From Shewanella pealeana ATCC 700345 (GTDB taxonomy: Bacteria > Pseudomonadota > Gammaproteobacteria > Enterobacterales > Shewanellaceae): a stretch of 64,000 nt of DNA. The position numbers and the translations under genes are program-made. The stretch lies in contig NC_009901.1 in assembly GCF_000018285.1 (NCBI RefSeq), positions 3,161,001-3,225,000 on the forward strand, written 5' to 3'. The notes under the pieces were generated by a model, which was given only the letters and a program-made list of their open reading frames with translations, was not told the DNA's origin and searched no databases. This document shows positions 46,428-55,798 of the stretch, in pieces; the stretch's first letter is position 1; each line of letters starts with the position of its first letter.

Positions 46428-47569
46428 GATGTGCGCTCCGCTTTGTGTAATTCATCGATTGCAGTGATCATGGCTTGTTGCTGCGCCTCTGTCATAGGCT
46501 CGCCCGATACTTGCGCAAAGAAGTCAGTAAACATGTCTAATTCGCCCTTCTTAATATGATCTCGGCTTAGCTCAACCTTACTCTTGTCACTCATCAAGCC
46601 TGTCCGCTCTAGATGCAGTACATTCGGGTACACACTTCTCAGTTTACCCATGGCATCTAAGATGGCCGTTTTATCACTGAGTCTCACCATCAGGTAATCT
46701 TCACGGTTCAGATCCGTTTTGCCCTGTTCGAGTAATTGAGCCAACTCACCTTCGATAATGCGTACATCTCGCACGGCTTTCAAAGGCAATAACTCAAAGG
46801 TTGCTTTGCCGTCACAGTCTAATTCAACCAAGGTGACTGACTTGTTCTGATGCTGTTCACTGAAGGAGTATTTAAGCAGCGAACCCGAATATCTCACATG
46901 CTCAGCGCCTTTATATTGCGGGCCGTGCAAATGCCCTAACGCCGTATAGTTAAAAGGTGTGAACAATTTTGGTGAGATCTTATCTGCGCCGCCGATACTC
47001 AGCGGACGCTCAGACTCAGACTCACTGCCGCCATCGAGAAAACAGTGACTGACAACGACTTTTGGTAAGCCTTTACTGTCGTGCAGTTCAACCTGTTCAA
47101 GCAGTTTTGCCATCGCCTCTTCGTGAGTGCTAGCCTCACAATCAAACACCTGACGCACTGTGGCTGGATCGGCATAAGGTAGACCATAAAACATGGCACT
47201 CCCCTGTTTACCTTTAAGCTCAATAGCCCTCACCTCCTGTGTTAACGGCCCTACGATATGCAGGCCGCTGTCATTCATCTGTCTTGAGGCAAAACCGAGA
47301 CGTTCGTGACCGTCATGATTACCGGCAATCATGATAAGCGGGATTTTTAACTCGTTTACCAGACGGTTAACCACGTCATCTAATAGGGCGACCGCATTCG
47401 CTGGCGGAACCGATCTGTCATAGATATCGCCAGCGACAACCACCGCATCGACGTTATGCTCTGTCGCGAGTTCGATTATTTGATTGAGAACAAAGCACTG
47501 ATCATCGAGCAGACTCTGGTTATGAAGCTGTCTGCCAATATGCCAGTCAGATGTATGGATAAATTTCAT
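46424..47569 (-). CDS. sbcD: Exonuclease SbcD nuclease subunit
   Basis: This 381-residue metallophosphoesterase is the nuclease of SbcCD. The metal-binding motifs are MKFIHTSDWHIGRQLHNQSL, VVVAGDIYDRSVPP, IMIAGNHDGHERLGF and TALGHLHGPQ. I set the start at ATG 47569, directly before the conserved KFIHTSDWH; the longer reading to 47608 adds a Ser/Arg-rich stretch not seen in the family. It lies upstream of sbcC in the usual order. Confidence 0.95.
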   Translation of the reverse strand: MKFIHTSDWHIGRQLHNQSLLDDQCFVLNQIIELATEHNVDAVVVAGDIYDRSVPPANAVALLDDVVNRLVNELKIPLIMIAGNHDGHERLGFASRQMNDSGLHIVGPLTQEVRAIELKGKQGSAMFYGLPYADPATVRQVFDCEASTHEEAMAKLLEQVELHDSKGLPKVVVSHCFLDGGSESESERPLSIGGADKISPKLFTPFNYTALGHLHGPQYKGAEHVRYSGSLLKYSFSEQHQNKSVTLVELDCDGKATFELLPLKAVRDVRIIEGELAQLLEQGKTDLNREDYLMVRLSDKTAILDAMGKLRSVYPNVLHLERTGLMSDKSKVELSRDHIKKGELDMFTDFFAQVSGEPMTEAQQQAMITAIDELHKAERTS

Positions 47570-47915
47570 GCTTTCTCGTTTAACAATGAGGGGACGGCTG
47601 CGCGTCAATTAAGACTATCTGCTAAGACTGAGCGCGGTAAGTTACCGTTTGATAAAGCAGATAGTAAGAAAACTAAGCCGATTTAACAATAGGTCACTTC
47701 AACGCTGCACACTAACTGCGGTTTTGCCCAGCTATCGCGGCTCATAAACGCTATGCTCGTTTGATTAAAACTGAGCAAGTGAACAAAAAACTTACGATTT
47801 CCACAATAAAACATGATGAATGCCAAATTAATCACTAAAAAATCAAAAAGGGGGTGCGTTTTTCACTGAGTATTGTTACTACAGGCGTACTTAAGTAATT
47901 GTGGTACTAGATAGC
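47570..47915. other. Divergent promoter region of sbcD and avtA
   Basis: This 346-bp noncoding region must contain promoters for both sbcDC and avtA. I see no LexA box, riboswitch or clear operator. Confidence 0.4.
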
Positions 47916-49166
47916 ATGCAGTTTTCAAAGTTTGGTGAAAAATTTAATCGTTATTCCGGCATTACCCAGTTAATGGATGATCTCAATGAAGGATTGCGCA
48001 CTCCAGGCGCAATTATGCTTGGCGGAGGCAACCCCGCTTCTATTCCAGCCATGCAAGATTACTTTCATCAGGCGACGGCAGATATGCTAGCCAATGGCGA
48101 ACTCGTCGCGGCATTAAGCAATTATGACGGCCCTCAAGGAAAAGACGCCTTCTTAACGGCTCTAGCGACTTTACTACGTGATACTTATGGCTGGGAGATC
48201 AGCGAGAAAAACATCAGCCTAAGTAATGGCAGCCAGAGTGCGTTTTTCAACTTGTTTAATCTACTCGCGGGTGAACAAAGCGATGGCTGCATAAAGAAAA
48301 TCTTACTGCCCCTTGCCCCCGAATACATTGGCTACAACGATGCGGGTCTAGATGATGACATTTTTGTCTCTTACCGCCCCGATATTGAGATGCTAGATAA
48401 TCGCATGTTTAAGTACCATGTAGATTTCGAGCAGTTGCAAATCGATGACTCGATTGCCGCAATCTGTGTGTCTCGACCAACGAACCCCACTGGTAACGTG
48501 CTCACCGATGCAGAAATCAGTAAACTCGACGAGTTAGCACGTGCAAAGGGCGTCCCTCTCATCATAGACAATGCCTACGGCACGCCATTTCCCAATATCA
48601 TTTTTGAGGAAGTGACACCATTTTGGAACAGCAACACCATCTTGTGTATGAGCCTATCTAAACTTGGCCTACCCGGTGTGCGCTGCGGCATAGTGATCGC
48701 GAGCGAAGAGATCACGGCAGCACTTTCTAACCTCAATGCTATCATCAGCCTAGCACCAGGGGGATTTGGCCCCGCCATAGCTAAACACATGATTGAGTCG
48801 GGCGACCTGCTGCATTTAAGCGAAAATGTTATCAAGCCTTTTTATCAGCAAAAGTCTGAGTTTGCCGTGTCATTACTGCAGCAATCTATTAGCGATAGCC
48901 GATTCAGAATTCACAAACCCGAAGGCGCGATGTTCCTCTGGCTTTGGTTTGATAAATTACCTATCACCACCATGGAGCTTTATAACAGGCTGAAAGCCCG
49001 TGGCGTATTAATTGTACCGGGCGAGTATTTTTTCTTTGGATTAGAGCAAGATTGGGAGCATGCGCATCAGTGCTTACGCATGAACTATGTGCAAGATGAA
49101 GCCAAAATGCGTGCTGGCATCGCGATTATCAGCGAAGAAGTCGCCAAGGCCTACACAGAACTTTAA
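47916..49166 (+). CDS. avtA: Valine-pyruvate transaminase AvtA
   Basis: This 416-residue PLP enzyme moves an amino group between valine and pyruvate to give alanine. The PLP-lysine motif is CMSLSKLGLPGVRCG, and SNGSQSAFFNLF, VSRPTNPTGNV and IIDNAYGTPFP are characteristic. It is very similar to E. coli AvtA throughout. I chose ATG 47916 (MQFSKFGEKFNRYSG) because the family begins there; a GTG at 47901 adds five residues. It stands alone. Confidence 0.95.
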   Translation: MQFSKFGEKFNRYSGITQLMDDLNEGLRTPGAIMLGGGNPASIPAMQDYFHQATADMLANGELVAALSNYDGPQGKDAFLTALATLLRDTYGWEISEKNISLSNGSQSAFFNLFNLLAGEQSDGCIKKILLPLAPEYIGYNDAGLDDDIFVSYRPDIEMLDNRMFKYHVDFEQLQIDDSIAAICVSRPTNPTGNVLTDAEISKLDELARAKGVPLIIDNAYGTPFPNIIFEEVTPFWNSNTILCMSLSKLGLPGVRCGIVIASEEITAALSNLNAIISLAPGGFGPAIAKHMIESGDLLHLSENVIKPFYQQKSEFAVSLLQQSISDSRFRIHKPEGAMFLWLWFDKLPITTMELYNRLKARGVLIVPGEYFFFGLEQDWEHAHQCLRMNYVQDEAKMRAGIAIISEEVAKAYTEL

Positions 49167-49227
49167 AACCATAGAGCTTTAAAACCATACAGCTAACTTT
49201 GTAAACTTCCTCCCCATTAAATACCGA

Positions 49228-49289
49228 TAAGCGATTGCTCAGGTTTCTAGTCAGAACTAGATCTGACTAGAAACCTGAGTCATCGCTTA
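49228..49289. repeat. Long inverted repeat between avtA and the M60 lipoprotein gene
   Basis: CTCAGGTTTCTAGTCAG (49238-49254) is perfectly complementary to CTGACTAGAAACCTGAG (49263-49279). The outer arms TAAGCGAT and ATCGCTTA also pair, with a 2-base mismatch between. The loop is 8 bases. No T run follows, so it is not a plain terminator. Confidence 0.9.
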
Positions 49290-49592
49290 CTTGTCTAGCT
49301 AGATAAAATTCATACAAATATATCTTCTCCTATTAATTAGGCACTTAGCTTAATTAAAATTATGTTTTTTACATTTTTATTGAGATAATAATCGGCTTAT
49401 TTTGTATAAATATCGGCTCCGCCCTTAACTCTTTAACTTTGCTGTCGCCTATATAGTTAATCGATGACGCTATCTCTTAACTTTCAAAACCTAGTGTTAA
49501 CACCCGAGCAAATCGCAAACCATCTTCTCTAAGATCTAACTCCGGATAGATTTTAGAGAAAGCAACTTTGCTTTTTGTCATGAGATCATAAA
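49290..49592. other. Upstream region of the M60 lipoprotein gene
   Basis: This 303-bp AT-rich noncoding stretch presumably contains the promoter. No operator or riboswitch could be identified. Confidence 0.4.
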
Positions 49593-52500
49593 ATGAAAAA
49601 ACTAATACTTGCTGTAGTCATCAGCAATTTATTGGCAGGCTGTGGCGATTACACAGATGCACCATCGACACCTGTAGAACCTAGCATACCGCCAACAGAC
49701 CTTATCCCTGCTAAAAAAACTTATCAGGGCAGTTTATTGTTAAGTGGCAAAAAGTTATCTGGCCATATCAGTTGTAACGGCCAAGCCTTAGGCCATGGTG
49801 GAAGCTTTACCTTTAAAGATGGCGATAACGTCAGCTGTACTTACGGTTCTTTAGAGTTATTAAATAAAGATATTCCATTACCGGATGGCTGGACACGAGA
49901 CAGCCATAATGCAATGGCCCTAGAGATCAAAGATGATTGGGCACATGCCATTAGCGTGACCGATGCTGCCAAAGTCATGAGTAAGGTCAGCACTTGCCCA
50001 GCACTTGCCGATGAGATCTGTCTTGATGAAATAGACAGCTTTGATGTATCACCGCTATTTTCAAACGGCAATGCTGCAGATATTAATGCATTTTTAAATC
50101 CACCCGCAGCGGAAGAAACTGATGAAATCGATAAAGCACCAAGCTCTCACGTTGATAGCAGCTTAACCCCAGAAGTCTCAGCTGGAACAAAGCCCGACAT
50201 TAATGCTGACTTTGTGTCTGCCTCGGCAGAAGATGCTTACACCTATAAACCAAGTGAAGACGCGCGAGTAGAGTCAGAAAGTGTATTAACCGACAACCAA
50301 GGCAAGCCCATTGCAGGTGTGAATTACTACACTAAGTCTTCACGAGGAATTACAGACGCTAGCGGTATCGTGTCTTATGTATGGGGCGAAACCATTACTT
50401 TCGGACTCGATACCTTTACCTTCAGCTCAGTCAAAGGTAATCAAATCGAGTACAAACTGTCTGATGGTTCAGAAAATGAAATTGTAAAACAAAACATTTC
50501 GGCACTCATCGAACGTTACGCCACCCACACCACAGACAGCGTTTCTTTTGACGAAAATGTCCACAGAGTGTTTGGTCAATATCCAAACGTGATTAATGAG
50601 ATCATCAATCTTAATCTACCAAATGGCGCAGAAATTGAGTCAAGTGGTTACTTTGTTCCTAACGAATTTAACGCGCAATTTAACACTGGTCTCGCGCTGA
50701 TCATTGACGCTGAGTTGAACTTAAGTCCGACTAGGTTTAGCCAGCAAGCAACGCCACTTCTGCAAAAAGCGGGTTATGTAACTAATAGCTTGCAGCAGCT
50801 GTATAAAGACGTTGACCAATTCCACGTATTTCACGATAACTCATCTTTTTATGGCGAAGTGGGCTATGCACGTTTTATGCGTTCTATGAACACCTCTAAC
50901 ACCGCATTCCCGGTATTAATGCCACGCAATGACGTTAACTACTGGCTACCATTTGGATCAGAGCAAGCCTATCGTCGTGACGACGGCTTCCCTTATGTCA
51001 CAGATGCAAAAACGATCGATGCCAGTTCTGATGTCATTCTTAAGCGTCCAGAGCGAGTTGGCACTGACACGGCAACTTATAATTTGCCTGTCATCACAGC
51101 GGGTGAGATAGGACTAGGGAAAGTGGTATTTATGGGTAACAGCATGTACCCAAATATTCTCAGCAAACCTGAAAACTACTGGGCCGGCGGCGAAGAGGCA
51201 GGTAAAGACAACGGCAGTATGCCGACCTTCTTTATGAATATGTTCACTTGGTTTACCCCTGGCTATGACAACGGTAAAACTACAATTAATGTGGGTTCAA
51301 ACATAGATAAAGTGTGGCAGTCAAACGTCAATAACAATCAAACTTATGACTTTTTTGTCCATGGGTCTTATAAGCTCAACGTGGAGCCGCTTTCATCTGG
51401 CAGTTATGCTGGCCTAGATCCTAAAACAACGCCAGTGCTAATACTGCAGGCCTATGAAACAGGCTTATTTGGCGATGGTATGAGTGTAAAAGTACTTGCA
51501 GACATCGCTCAACCTAAACTCACAACGGCAGACGTAACAGCATTAATTAAGTATATCAATGCTGGCGGTAACGTTTTGTTTATGGACGGTATCGAGCAAC
51601 TTAACCCTGAGCCTATCGCACGCCTTGCCGATACCGCCGGTATTGCTTTAGGTGGGGCTAACCTTGCTCGAACTCGCCAAGCATATTGTGGTGAAAGCTA
51701 TTACTGCCAAGCACCCTATCCTAATGCCCGTGCTAGCTTTACCGACACACTTGTGACTTATGAAAAGTTCGATGATATGTCCAAGTTTGTGGTTAACCAA
51801 GACGGCACTGTGAACTTCCCGTCTCCAATCGATAAGCCAGAGTTTGGTATTGCTCAGTTCAAAACCACCGCTGAAGATGGTAGTGAGCAAGATAATTTTG
51901 CATTTTACAGCGTCAAAACAGAAGCGGAACGCCTAGAAGCCGTCGCCAAAATCAAAGCCGCCTTCCCGAAAGTTAAAGAGTGTACTGACGCAAGTTATGA
52001 TTATGAGATTGGCTGTATTGAAACCCGTAAAGGCCATGGCTTAGCAACGGGAAGTCGATACTACAGACCGAGATTCACTCGTTACGAGATAAGTCCAGAC
52101 GTGGTTAACACCATGGTCAAGGCTGCAAATCTTGGCGGTAATGTTGAAAAACTGTACCAGCATGAAATCTACTATCGCAGTCAAGGTAAAGAAGGCAGCC
52201 GTTTATCGTTAAATGAGCTAAACCAAACCTATGACAACCTCTCTATTTGGTTTTGGAATGATGAACAATACAGCTATAACTCTGAAGTTCAGGATGAGTT
52301 AGGCTTTAAAAAAGCCACTGAGTTCTTAAACTGTTATACCTCTGACGTGCATCAGCCAGACAATGCCTGCGCCGCTGATACGAGAGAAAAGTTATTAAAG
52401 TACGGCATGCTAACTTCAAGTGGTGAGCTTAACCCTAGCTATCCATTGAACTACCAAGAAAAGCCACTGACTCGCATCATGCTTGGCCGTTCATATTGGG

Positions 52501-53873
52501 ATAACGACATCAGTGTCGACACCGAAATGTACCCAGGAAACACTGCCGCTGAAGGAAGCAATGCCAGCGTGCAAATTGAAACCTTCAACAATGCAGTGGT
52601 GGGGACTGCAAACAACATGCAATCAACTGGATTGTGGGCGGTTAAACGTAGTGTTGTCACCGTTAGCGGTAATCACGACGCCACCATTACTGTTGCCCTT
52701 GTTGATGATGTAACGGGTAAACATGAGCATGAGTTGTCGTTAAAGCGCCCTTCTCGTGTACAGAAGTCATGGAGTCATAAGGCGGGGTCTACCACTGAGA
52801 TTATTGCGCCATATGGCGGCCTAATTTACATAAAGCCTGCAAGTACAGATACAGCCAATAGGGTTGAATTTAACTTTAGCGGCGTATTGGAAGCATCTCT
52901 ATGGAAAAACGGCCAATGGCAAAATCCTGTTAACCAAGAGGTGCCTTTGGCTGAAGTGGTTACAGGTCAGTTTGTTTACACCACTCCGGTTAACAATGTT
53001 ACCGATACAGATATTCAAGCGTTTGCCAGTGGCATGAATGACTTTGCAGAAAAGGCCAGTGATTTCCACGCAAGAGACAACAGCGACGGTAATATGCGCT
53101 TTACGGGCAAGTTATTGCCTGAGCACAGCCATCGCTTTGTTAACGACGTACAAATCTCTATTGGTGCAGCCCATTCTGGTTACCCTGTGATGAGCACGAC
53201 CTATAACCGTGATGCTAATAGCATCCCAACTATCCCGGATAATGATTGGTTATTGTGGCATGAAATCGGTCATAACCTTGCCGCTGCGCCTTTCAATGTG
53301 AAGGGCGCGACTGAAGTCGCCAACAACCTGTTAGCCCTTTATATGCAAGATCTTCGCGATAATGGTGATGGCCAAATGGATCGGGTTAAAACCGATATCC
53401 AGAAAGCCCCTATGATGATAAGTCGTGATGAAGGCCATGTATGGAGCCACGGCAATGCAGGCTCTCGCTTGGTGATGTTCGCTCAATTAAAAGTTTGGGC
53501 ACAAGAGCACTTCAAGATTGCAGACCACTTTAAAGGCCAAACTATCCCATCTTACTATGGTGAAGATGAAGGCTGGAACATGTTCAAACTGATGCATCAT
53601 GAAGCGAGAAATAACAACAACTCATCTTGTTCGGCTCAAAATGCTAACGGTCTTAGTCAGGGTGATTTGCTTATGGCCTGTACTTCAGCGGTATCGGGAT
53701 ATGATCTAACCCCATTCTTTGAAGCTTGGAATCCAAGTGAAGTCTCAGTTATCACTGCAGATGGTAGCCGTGACTATCAAGGCGGCATCACAGCCGATGG
53801 TATTGGCTATGTGAAGTCTTTAGATCTTCCAGAGCCTAAGGTTAAGCCGGAAACTATCGATTACATTAATTAA
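49593..53873 (+). CDS. SslE/AcfD-like M60 metallopeptidase lipoprotein
   Basis: This 1426-residue protein has a lipoprotein signal with the lipobox LLAGC (Cys17), a Pro/Thr linker, and long beta-rich and mixed domains. The M60-like zinc site is WHEIGHNLAAAPFNV (His1223, Glu1224, His1227), with a likely third ligand Glu1241. It resembles the E. coli SslE (YghJ) and Vibrio AcfD family of mucin-degrading secreted lipoproteins, usually exported by type II secretion. No pilin or secretion genes are adjacent. The protein is intact and close to the family's usual length (about 1500). Confidence 0.88.
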   Translation: MKKLILAVVISNLLAGCGDYTDAPSTPVEPSIPPTDLIPAKKTYQGSLLLSGKKLSGHISCNGQALGHGGSFTFKDGDNVSCTYGSLELLNKDIPLPDGWTRDSHNAMALEIKDDWAHAISVTDAAKVMSKVSTCPALADEICLDEIDSFDVSPLFSNGNAADINAFLNPPAAEETDEIDKAPSSHVDSSLTPEVSAGTKPDINADFVSASAEDAYTYKPSEDARVESESVLTDNQGKPIAGVNYYTKSSRGITDASGIVSYVWGETITFGLDTFTFSSVKGNQIEYKLSDGSENEIVKQNISALIERYATHTTDSVSFDENVHRVFGQYPNVINEIINLNLPNGAEIESSGYFVPNEFNAQFNTGLALIIDAELNLSPTRFSQQATPLLQKAGYVTNSLQQLYKDVDQFHVFHDNSSFYGEVGYARFMRSMNTSNTAFPVLMPRNDVNYWLPFGSEQAYRRDDGFPYVTDAKTIDASSDVILKRPERVGTDTATYNLPVITAGEIGLGKVVFMGNSMYPNILSKPENYWAGGEEAGKDNGSMPTFFMNMFTWFTPGYDNGKTTINVGSNIDKVWQSNVNNNQTYDFFVHGSYKLNVEPLSSGSYAGLDPKTTPVLILQAYETGLFGDGMSVKVLADIAQPKLTTADVTALIKYINAGGNVLFMDGIEQLNPEPIARLADTAGIALGGANLARTRQAYCGESYYCQAPYPNARASFTDTLVTYEKFDDMSKFVVNQDGTVNFPSPIDKPEFGIAQFKTTAEDGSEQDNFAFYSVKTEAERLEAVAKIKAAFPKVKECTDASYDYEIGCIETRKGHGLATGSRYYRPRFTRYEISPDVVNTMVKAANLGGNVEKLYQHEIYYRSQGKEGSRLSLNELNQTYDNLSIWFWNDEQYSYNSEVQDELGFKKATEFLNCYTSDVHQPDNACAADTREKLLKYGMLTSSGELNPSYPLNYQEKPLTRIMLGRSYWDNDISVDTEMYPGNTAAEGSNASVQIETFNNAVVGTANNMQSTGLWAVKRSVVTVSGNHDATITVALVDDVTGKHEHELSLKRPSRVQKSWSHKAGSTTEIIAPYGGLIYIKPASTDTANRVEFNFSGVLEASLWKNGQWQNPVNQEVPLAEVVTGQFVYTTPVNNVTDTDIQAFASGMNDFAEKASDFHARDNSDGNMRFTGKLLPEHSHRFVNDVQISIGAAHSGYPVMSTTYNRDANSIPTIPDNDWLLWHEIGHNLAAAPFNVKGATEVANNLLALYMQDLRDNGDGQMDRVKTDIQKAPMMISRDEGHVWSHGNAGSRLVMFAQLKVWAQEHFKIADHFKGQTIPSYYGEDEGWNMFKLMHHEARNNNNSSCSAQNANGLSQGDLLMACTSAVSGYDLTPFFEAWNPSEVSVITADGSRDYQGGITADGIGYVKSLDLPEPKVKPETIDYIN

Positions 53874-53926
53874 TCTAGACGGCTCTTAAGCCGAAACCAC
53901 AGACTCAAGTTAAAGACAGCTTAAGT

Positions 53927-53965
53927 AAAAAAGCCCCTTAGTTAGCACTAAGGGGCTTTTAATTT
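53927..53965 (+). terminator. Terminator of the M60 lipoprotein gene
   Basis: AAAAGCCCCTTA pairs with TAAGGGGCTTTT, an 8-base loop between, followed by AATTTT. It can work in both directions. Confidence 0.92.
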
Positions 53966-54043
53966 TAAGGAGCTAGCCTAAGCAAAGAATCCGCCTTCTA
54001 AGTAGGTGGTTTAGGGCTGAAAAAAAGTGAGTTAGTAAAGGGA

Positions 54044-54883
54044 TTACTGCCCAGCAGGTAGAGCATCGATTGATTGCAGCACTTCTCGTACGATAGCCTC
54101 TCGCTTATAGAGATCTTGCATTCTATTTGGCGTATCGATATTAAGTGCAAAAAACACCGGTCCTGTTGGCCACTCAACCCAACCGACCCACCAGCCATGT
54201 TGCCCCTGCCAGCCTGTTTTTGCCCGTAAAATCCAATCTCTTCCCGCTTCAACAATCATAATATCTTTGACTAAGAGCTGAGCTGCCAATTCAAATGGCA
54301 ATTGATTTCGATACAGCTTTTGTAGGAATTCAACTTGCTCCGCGGCTGAAATCGCCAGCTTACCGTCAATCCAGTAACTGCTACCGTCAGTACTTGAATG
54401 CTCAAAGCTCGGATCCGCATTACCGTAATCGATGAGCGATAAATAATTCTGAGCCTTACTCTCACCTAACTGCTTAGCAAATTCATCATAAACCCAAACA
54501 GCAGAACTTCGCATGGCAGAGCGTAGGTTCTGATCTTGATTGTGCGGTGAGTAACTGCGTTCAATACCATCCCAGTTAAAGACTTGAAACTCGTCTTTTA
54601 CTAAATTCGAGTCTAGGGCAAACAGACTATGGGGAATTTTGAATGTCGACGCCGGCGAATAACGTTTATGCGCTCGCTGGTTATCTAGGACCATAGCTTT
54701 AGCCGTTGCATCACGTTTATCAAGTACGACTATCGTCCCCTTGGCATGATACTTGTCAAAGTGTGCCTGCCAGTCAGACTGCTCTTCATAGGCTGCTGAG
54801 GCCATTATAGGCATAACAGCTACAGCTGATAACAGAAGATAAAACAATAGCCAAATACTCGAGTGATTTTTTAAAATAGTCAT
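54044..54883 (-). CDS. Class D (OXA-type) beta-lactamase
   Basis: The 279-residue protein has a signal peptide (about residues 1-30, ending MASA). Class D motifs are intact: STFK (residues 79-82, the acylated serine and carboxylated lysine), SAV (127-129), YGN (153-155), KTG (222-224) and WWVGWVEW (231-238). The segment after KTG is short (KTGWQGQHGWWVG), lacking several residues that form the beta5-beta6 loop in OXA-48. The spectrum therefore cannot be predicted from relatives. It is on the core chromosome with a TSUP permease, and no mobile element is adjacent, so it looks like a native enzyme. Confidence 0.9.
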   Translation of the reverse strand: MTILKNHSSIWLLFYLLLSAVAVMPIMASAAYEEQSDWQAHFDKYHAKGTIVVLDKRDATAKAMVLDNQRAHKRYSPASTFKIPHSLFALDSNLVKDEFQVFNWDGIERSYSPHNQDQNLRSAMRSSAVWVYDEFAKQLGESKAQNYLSLIDYGNADPSFEHSSTDGSSYWIDGKLAISAAEQVEFLQKLYRNQLPFELAAQLLVKDIMIVEAGRDWILRAKTGWQGQHGWWVGWVEWPTGPVFFALNIDTPNRMQDLYKREAIVREVLQSIDALPAGQ

Positions 54884-54898
54884 CCTTGAAGATCTCGA

Positions 54899-55678
54899 TT
54901 AAAACCAAGCAAACAGGTCGTACTGGCTTGATAATAGCTTAACGCTCATGGCAATAGACATCACAACCACTAACGGTCTGATAATTTTAGTGCCCTTGGT
55001 TAACACTAATCTCGAGCCTAGCGTAGCGCCAATCGCCTGCCCTATCAACATCACCCCACCTAGCATCCAAAAGACTTTACCGCCAATGGCAAAGAAAATA
55101 AGCGAAGCGATATTGGTTGAAAAGTTTAAGATTTTGGCATGCGCAGTGGCTTTAGCAAGGCCATAACCGGCCAGTGACACAAAGGCCAATGCAAAGAAAC
55201 TACCTGTGCCCGGCCCAAAGAAGCCATCATAAAAGCCCACGGCTAATGCTGCAGTAAAGGCAAACACGCCGGGAGTGAGTACTTGCAGTTTATCTTCTTC
55301 ACTGATTTTTTTTGAAAATAGAAAATAGCCACCGATGGCGAGCATCAAGAAAGGTAAGAACACTTCTAAGAAAGCGGGATCTATCATCTGCACTGCTATG
55401 GTGCCCAATGCAGCACCAACAAAGGCACAAGCAATACTGAGCTTCATATCGCTGAGCTTCACCATGCCTTTACGCACAAAATAAAAGCTCGCAAAAAAGC
55501 TACCACCACAGGCTTGTAGCTTATTGGTCGCCAATGCCACCGTTGGTGGCAGCCCTGCCCACATCAGCGCTGGTATCGTCAGTAATCCGCCTCCACCTGC
55601 AATCGCGTCGATAAAACCTGCCAACATAGCAACAAAAAACAGCAGAGCGATAAGTTCAAAAGTCAGATCTAGAGTCAT
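54899..55678 (-). CDS. TSUP/TauE-SafE family membrane permease
   Basis: This 259-residue integral membrane protein has about eight hydrophobic segments and the family motifs FIDAIAGGGGLLTIPALMWA and, in the second half, GFYDGFFGPGTGSF. TSUP proteins export or import small sulfur-containing or organic anions; which one is unknown here. It ends 15 bases upstream of the beta-lactamase start on the same strand, so cotranscription is possible. It is divergent from the LysR regulator, a likely controller. Confidence 0.88.
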   Translation of the reverse strand: MTLDLTFELIALLFFVAMLAGFIDAIAGGGGLLTIPALMWAGLPPTVALATNKLQACGGSFFASFYFVRKGMVKLSDMKLSIACAFVGAALGTIAVQMIDPAFLEVFLPFLMLAIGGYFLFSKKISEEDKLQVLTPGVFAFTAALAVGFYDGFFGPGTGSFFALAFVSLAGYGLAKATAHAKILNFSTNIASLIFFAIGGKVFWMLGGVMLIGQAIGATLGSRLVLTKGTKIIRPLVVVMSIAMSVKLLSSQYDLFAWF

Positions 55679-55798
55679 GATTCAATAACAAATAATTTAA
55701 GTGTCGCTATTAGACGTTGTTTGCAGTTAAAACTCAAAGGAGTTATTGTTCGCCATGAGTGAGCTTTTCTCACGTAAGAACAACTTAAGGTTAAACCA

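Noticed and set aside
47570..47915. LexA box for sbcDC
   Set aside because: No CTGT-N8-ACAG match was found between sbcD and avtA.
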